From: Selenomonas sp. AE3005
GTDB lineage: Bacteria; Bacillota; Negativicutes; Selenomonadales; Selenomonadaceae
DNA length: 46,442 nucleotides
Reading direction: 5' to 3'
NCBI RefSeq assembly: GCF_000686945.1
Contig: NZ_JMME01000018.1
Span: 1 to 46,442, forward strand
In this document: piece after piece, positions 43,368 to 46,442 of the stretch
Numbering within the stretch: the first letter of the stretch is position 1
Layout of the letters: each line of letters begins with the position of its first letter
Translations under genes and position numbers: made by a program
The notes under the pieces: model-generated
The model's input: only the letters and a program-made list of their open reading frames with translations
The model's database searches: none
Told to the model about the DNA's origin: nothing

Positions 43368-44651
43368 ATGAGCCAGTACAAATTTGAAACTTTACAGCTG
43401 CATGTAGGACAGGAACAGCCGGACCCGGCATCGGATGCCCGTGCAGTACCTATTTACCAGACCACTTCCTATGTATTCCGCGACAGCCAGCACGCAGCTG
43501 ACCGTTTTAATCTGACAGACGCCGGTAACATCTATGGCCGTCTGACGAATTCCACGCAGGATGTGCTGGAAAAGCGTATTGCTGCTTTGGAAGGCGGTAC
43601 GGCAGCTTTGGCCGTGGCCTCTGGTGCTGCAGCCATCACTTATACGATTCAGGCTTTGGCCGCTAATGGTGGTCATATCGTAGCACAGAAAACGATTTAC
43701 GGCGGCACCTACAATCTGCTGGCACATACGTTGACGGAGTTCGGCGTGGAGGCGACTTTTGTAGACGCTCATGACCTGGCTGAAGTAGAAGGGGCTATCA
43801 AGGAAAACACCCGGGCAGTTTATCTCGAAACGCTGGGCAACCCCAACAGCGATATCCCTGACATTGACGCGATTGCCGAAATTGCCCATAAACATGGCCT
43901 GCCGCTCGTGATTGATAATACTTTCGGCACGCCGTATCTGATTCGCCCGCTGGAACATGGTGCGGATATCGTAGTACATTCGGCTACGAAATTCATCGGC
44001 GGCCATGGCACGACTTTAGGCGGCGTAATTGTCGATGGCGGCAGCTTTGACTGGAAGGCCAGCGGCAAGTATCCCGGCATCGCTGACCCGAACCCCAGCT
44101 ATCATGGCGTATCTTTTGCCGATGTGGCTGGCCCGGCGGCCTTTGTAACCTATGTGAGAGCTATTCTGCTGCGTGACCTGGGCGGGGCAATTTCCCCGTT
44201 CAATGCTTTCCTGCTGCTGCAGGGCGTAGAAACGCTGTCCCTGCGGCTGGAACGCCACGCTGAAAATACGAAGAAGGTTGTAGAATTCCTCTCTAAGCAT
44301 CCGCAGGTGGCTAAGGTTAACCACCCATCCCTGCCGGACCATCCTGACCATGCGCTTTATGAAAAGTATTTCCCGAATGGCGGTGCGTCTATCTTTACTT
44401 TCGAAATCAAGGGTGGCAAAGACGCAGCCTGGAAGTTTATTGATAATCTGGAGATTTTCTCCCTGCTGGCTAATGTGGCCGACGTTAAGAGCCTCGTAAT
44501 TCATCCGGCCTCTACGACGCATTCCCAGCTGACGGACGAGGAACTGGATGACCAGGGCATTTCCCAGAGCACTATCCGCCTGTCCATTGGTACAGAGCAT
44601 ATTGATGATATTATCGCAGACCTGGAAAAAGGTTTTGCTGCTGCTAAATAA
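43368..44651 (+). CDS. metY: O-acetylhomoserine sulfhydrylase
   Basis: This 427-residue PLP enzyme makes homocysteine from O-acetylhomoserine and sulfide (direct sulfhydrylation). The N terminus [20 protein letters not shown] and [21 protein letters not shown]-type segment are MetY hallmarks, and the length is greater than cystathionine synthases. K208 in [11 protein letters not shown] is the PLP Lys. The ATG at 43368 follows AAGGGAG; the frame reaches back to 43332 inside the terminator. It is followed by cysK with 20 bp between them. Confidence 0.93.
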   Translation: MSQYKFETLQLHVGQEQPDPASDARAVPIYQTTSYVFRDSQHAADRFNLTDAGNIYGRLTNSTQDVLEKRIAALEGGTAALAVASGAAAITYTIQALAANGGHIVAQKTIYGGTYNLLAHTLTEFGVEATFVDAHDLAEVEGAIKENTRAVYLETLGNPNSDIPDIDAIAEIAHKHGLPLVIDNTFGTPYLIRPLEHGADIVVHSATKFIGGHGTTLGGVIVDGGSFDWKASGKYPGIADPNPSYHGVSFADVAGPAAFVTYVRAILLRDLGGAISPFNAFLLLQGVETLSLRLERHAENTKKVVEFLSKHPQVAKVNHPSLPDHPDHALYEKYFPNGGASIFTFEIKGGKDAAWKFIDNLEIFSLLANVADVKSLVIHPASTTHSQLTDEELDDQGISQSTIRLSIGTEHIDDIIADLEKGFAAAK

Positions 44652-44671
44652 CAGCAGAGGAGGAGATTGTT

Positions 44672-45604
44672 ATGGCAAAGATTTATAATAGCGTTACGGA
44701 ACTTATCGGCAATACGCCGTTGCTAAAAGTTAATAACTTTATCAAGGCTAATGACCTGCAGGCTAATATTTTTGTCAAACTCGAATATTTGAACCCGGCC
44801 GGCAGTGTTAAAGACCGTATTGCCAAGGCGATGATTGAACAGGCTGAAAAGGAAGGCAAAATCAACAAGGATACCGTGATTATCGAGCCGACCAGTGGCA
44901 ATACGGGTATTGGCCTGGCCAGCTTTGCAGCAGCCCGTGGTTACAAGGCAATTTTGACCATGCCGGAGACCATGAGCGTGGAACGCCGCAATCTTTTGAA
45001 GGCTTACGGTGCGCAGATTGTACTGACTGATGGTGCCAAGGGCATGAAGGGGGCTATTGCCAAGGCTGAAGAACTGGCTCAGGAAACGCCGAACGCCTTT
45101 ATCCCGTCGCAGTTTACCAATCAGGCTAATCCGGCTGTTCATGAGGCGACTACCGGCCCGGAAATCTGGCAGGATACGGACGGCAAGGTTGATGCCTTTG
45201 TGGCAGGTGTTGGTACCGGCGGCACGCTTACCGGTGTAGGCCGTTATCTGAAAAAGCAGAAGGCCGATATTCACGTGACAGCTGTTGAACCGGAAAGCTC
45301 GCCGGTTCTGAGCAAAGGAACGGCTGGCCCGCACAAAATTCAGGGCATCGGTGCCGGCTTTGTACCGGAAACGCTCGATACCAAAGTTTATGATGAGGTT
45401 CTGCCTATCAGCAATGAGGACGCCTTTAAGTATGGCCGTCAGTTTGCGCATAGTGAAGGCGTGCTGGTTGGTATCTCCGCCGGGGCAGCTTTGGCTGCAG
45501 CGGTGAAACTGGCCCAGCGTCCGGAATTTAAAGGCAAGAACATCGTGGCTCTGCTCCCGGATACGGGGGACAGATACCTCTCCACGGAACTGTTTAATGA
45601 CTAA
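44672..45604 (+). CDS. cysK: Cysteine synthase A (O-acetylserine sulfhydrylase)
   Basis: This 310-residue fold-type II PLP enzyme makes cysteine from O-acetylserine and sulfide. K47 in NPAGSVKDRIAKAM is the PLP Lys; PTSGNTGIGLA (73-83) is the substrate loop, and GVGTGGTLTGVGRYLK binds the cofactor phosphate. VGISAGAALAAAVKLA and LPDTGDRYLST at the C terminus are typical of CysK. GAGGAGGAG precedes the ATG. It shares the promoter and leader of metY, and in many Firmicutes CysK also serves as a partner of the CymR repressor. Confidence 0.96.
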   Translation: MAKIYNSVTELIGNTPLLKVNNFIKANDLQANIFVKLEYLNPAGSVKDRIAKAMIEQAEKEGKINKDTVIIEPTSGNTGIGLASFAAARGYKAILTMPETMSVERRNLLKAYGAQIVLTDGAKGMKGAIAKAEELAQETPNAFIPSQFTNQANPAVHEATTGPEIWQDTDGKVDAFVAGVGTGGTLTGVGRYLKKQKADIHVTAVEPESSPVLSKGTAGPHKIQGIGAGFVPETLDTKVYDEVLPISNEDAFKYGRQFAHSEGVLVGISAGAALAAAVKLAQRPEFKGKNIVALLPDTGDRYLSTELFND

Positions 45605-45634
45605 GCTCACTCTCCTAAATACACAATAAATAAA

Positions 45635-45677
45635 AAATGGCGCTGCCCGGTGACTAAACACCCGGGCAGCGCCATTT
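45635..45677. terminator. Bidirectional terminator between cysK and the Rrf2 gene
   Basis: AAATGGCGCTGCCCGG (45635-45650) and CCGGGCAGCGCCATTT (45662-45677) form a perfect 16-bp stem. A T-rich end follows on the plus strand, and an A run before the left arm gives a T run on the minus strand. It can end both convergent genes. Confidence 0.92.
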
Positions 45678-45680
45678 GTG

Positions 45681-46076
45681 TCAAAGTAAATCAGTTAATT
45701 TTTTTTTGTAAAAGAAATCGTGAACCAGTTGGTGGTATTCCATCCAAAGGGGGAGAGTCTTACAAATTTTTTGGCGCTGGCAGTCATAGCTGGCGTCTGA
45801 TAAACAGGCTACAGGGGCCAGGGAACCTTCCATTAGTTCAATGATTTCCCCAATGGAGTATTCTTCCGGGGCACGGCAGAGTTTATAGCCACCGCCCTTG
45901 CCACTGGCCCCGATAAGCAGCCCGTTAACAACCAGGTCCTTGACGATAATCTCTAAGTATTTTTTGGAGATTTCCTGACGGGCAGCTATATCTTTGAGAG
46001 GAATGTATTTACCGTTTTCGTTTTCAGCTAAGTCCAACATAACGCGCAGGGCATAACGCCCACGAGTAGAAATCAT
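45681..46076 (-). CDS. Rrf2-family transcriptional regulator, CymR/IscR-like
   Basis: This 131-residue winged-helix regulator opens with MISTRGRYALRVMLDLAENE, and LKDIAARQEISKKYLEIIVKDL is the recognition-helix region; SGKGGGYKLCRAPEEYSIGEIIELMEG is the wing and signature. Cys residues C91, C99 and C105 (CX7CX5C) sit where IscR-type members bind an Fe-S cluster, though the spacing is not the IscR CX5CX5C. CymR-type members repress cysteine genes with CysK. Lying next to cysK, it is the best candidate to bind the shared palindrome. AAAGGAG precedes the start. Confidence 0.9.
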   Translation of the reverse strand: MISTRGRYALRVMLDLAENENGKYIPLKDIAARQEISKKYLEIIVKDLVVNGLLIGASGKGGGYKLCRAPEEYSIGEIIELMEGSLAPVACLSDASYDCQRQKICKTLPLWMEYHQLVHDFFYKKKLTDLL

Positions 46077-46104
46077 GGTATCAGCTCCTTTATCTTACTG
46101 ACCA

Positions 46105-46134
46105 ATTATACCGCAAGGTTAATAGGCTTGACAA
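46105..46134 (-). promoter_or_regulatory. Promoter of the Rrf2-family regulator
   Basis: On the minus strand TTGTCA (46129-46134), an 18-bp spacer and TATAAT (46105-46110). CCTATT, one half of the sulfur palindrome, lies in the spacer, so weak self-regulation is possible. Confidence 0.65.
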
Positions 46135-46163
46135 TCTTTTTTATCTTTTTTGTAAAAAGGGTG

Positions 46164-46192
46164 TTGACAGGGAGAGACAAACCGTGTAACAT
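46164..46192 (+). promoter_or_regulatory. rRNA operon promoter P1 (inferred)
   Basis: TTGACA (46164-46169), 17-bp spacer, TAACAT (46187-46192). It is the first of two tandem strong promoters pointing toward the window end. Confidence 0.7.
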
Positions 46193-46296
46193 AATACAAG
46201 TCGCTGCAAGACACGGCAGACAAACAGCTGACACAGCCTTGAATGGCAAGCAGTTGTGAGGTGCCGCAAAGCTTTGAAAATTTTCTAAAAAAGATG

Positions 46297-46325
46297 TTGA
46301 CAAGCTAAGCTGAATGCGATAAGAT
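46297..46325 (+). promoter_or_regulatory. rRNA operon promoter P2 (inferred)
   Basis: TTGACA (46297-46302), 17-bp spacer, TAAGAT (46320-46325). The start region after it (AGTCGCT...GATAAACAG) is similar to that after P1, as is common for duplicated rRNA promoters. Confidence 0.72.
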
Positions 46326-46361
46326 AAGTGAGTCGCTTGAAACGACAGGCGATAAACAGAT

Positions 46362-46377
46362 TGTTCTTTGAAAACTA
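46362..46377 (+). promoter_or_regulatory. boxA-like antitermination site of an rRNA leader
   Basis: TGTTCTTTGAAAACTA is the common boxA-type sequence found before 16S rRNA genes in Firmicutes. The 65 bp after it up to the window edge have no gene, so a 16S gene probably starts just beyond the window. Confidence 0.72.
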
Positions 46378-46442
46378 AACAATGCAAATAATCATGCAAC
46401 ATGATTAAAGCCAGATGTTTGAGAAACTTTTAGTTTCTTATT

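Overview
The window looks like chromosome from an anaerobic, low-to-mid-GC Firmicute. I infer class Negativicutes, Selenomonas-like; this rests on gene content and order, not on a database match. The support is the gene order rpsB-tsf-pyrH-frr-uppS-cdsA-dxr-rseP-ispG-proS, a glmS ribozyme ahead of glmS, strong AGGAGG ribosome binding sites, TAATG start/stop coupling, and a two-subunit B12-dependent methylmalonyl-CoA mutase of the kind used in succinate-propionate fermentation.

Layout. 1-294: right end of an IS3-family element. 321-1079: a lone methyltransferase on the minus strand. 1249-11616: translation and isoprenoid/envelope block (S2, EF-Ts, UMP kinase, ribosome recycling factor, a 69-residue unknown, a ferredoxin, UppS, CdsA, Dxr, RseP, IspG, ProRS). 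11708-12312: a 605-bp gene-free element with 13-bp terminal inverted repeats and many internal inverted repeats. 12349-18964: promoter, cobalamin riboswitch and terminator, then mutA-mutB-meaB and an MsrA-fold protein that lacks the catalytic cysteine. 19042-23972: five-gene nickel/peptide-type ABC importer. 24018-24102: tRNA-Leu(UAG). 24158-26289: glmS with its ribozyme. 26433-30223: potABCD. 30294-30737: a small unknown.

30817-46076 is a sulfur regulon: metI- and metC-like enzymes, a C39-fold protein with an Fe-S protein, an M20 amidohydrolase, a wrecked metNI methionine transporter, a third cystathionine-type PLP enzyme, an ssuABC-type sulfonate importer with an enolase-superfamily enzyme and a DUF1847 protein, a tandem DUF2292 protein, O-acetylhomoserine sulfhydrylase, cysteine synthase, and a convergent Rrf2/CymR-like regulator. 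Six promoters here share a palindrome close to CCTATTGACATAATAGG that contains the -35 box.

Four of those six promoters are followed by a short leader RNA with a common architecture: a 5'-terminal hairpin of variable sequence, then AACTGAC-stem-GAGGTT, then an intrinsic terminator whose 5' arm contains the same GAGGTT. The stems covary between copies. This looks like a transcription-attenuation element I do not recognise, stacked on the Rrf2-type operator, and it is the strongest candidate for an undescribed system in the window. The window ends in tandem promoters and a boxA-like leader that should belong to an rRNA operon starting just beyond base 46442.
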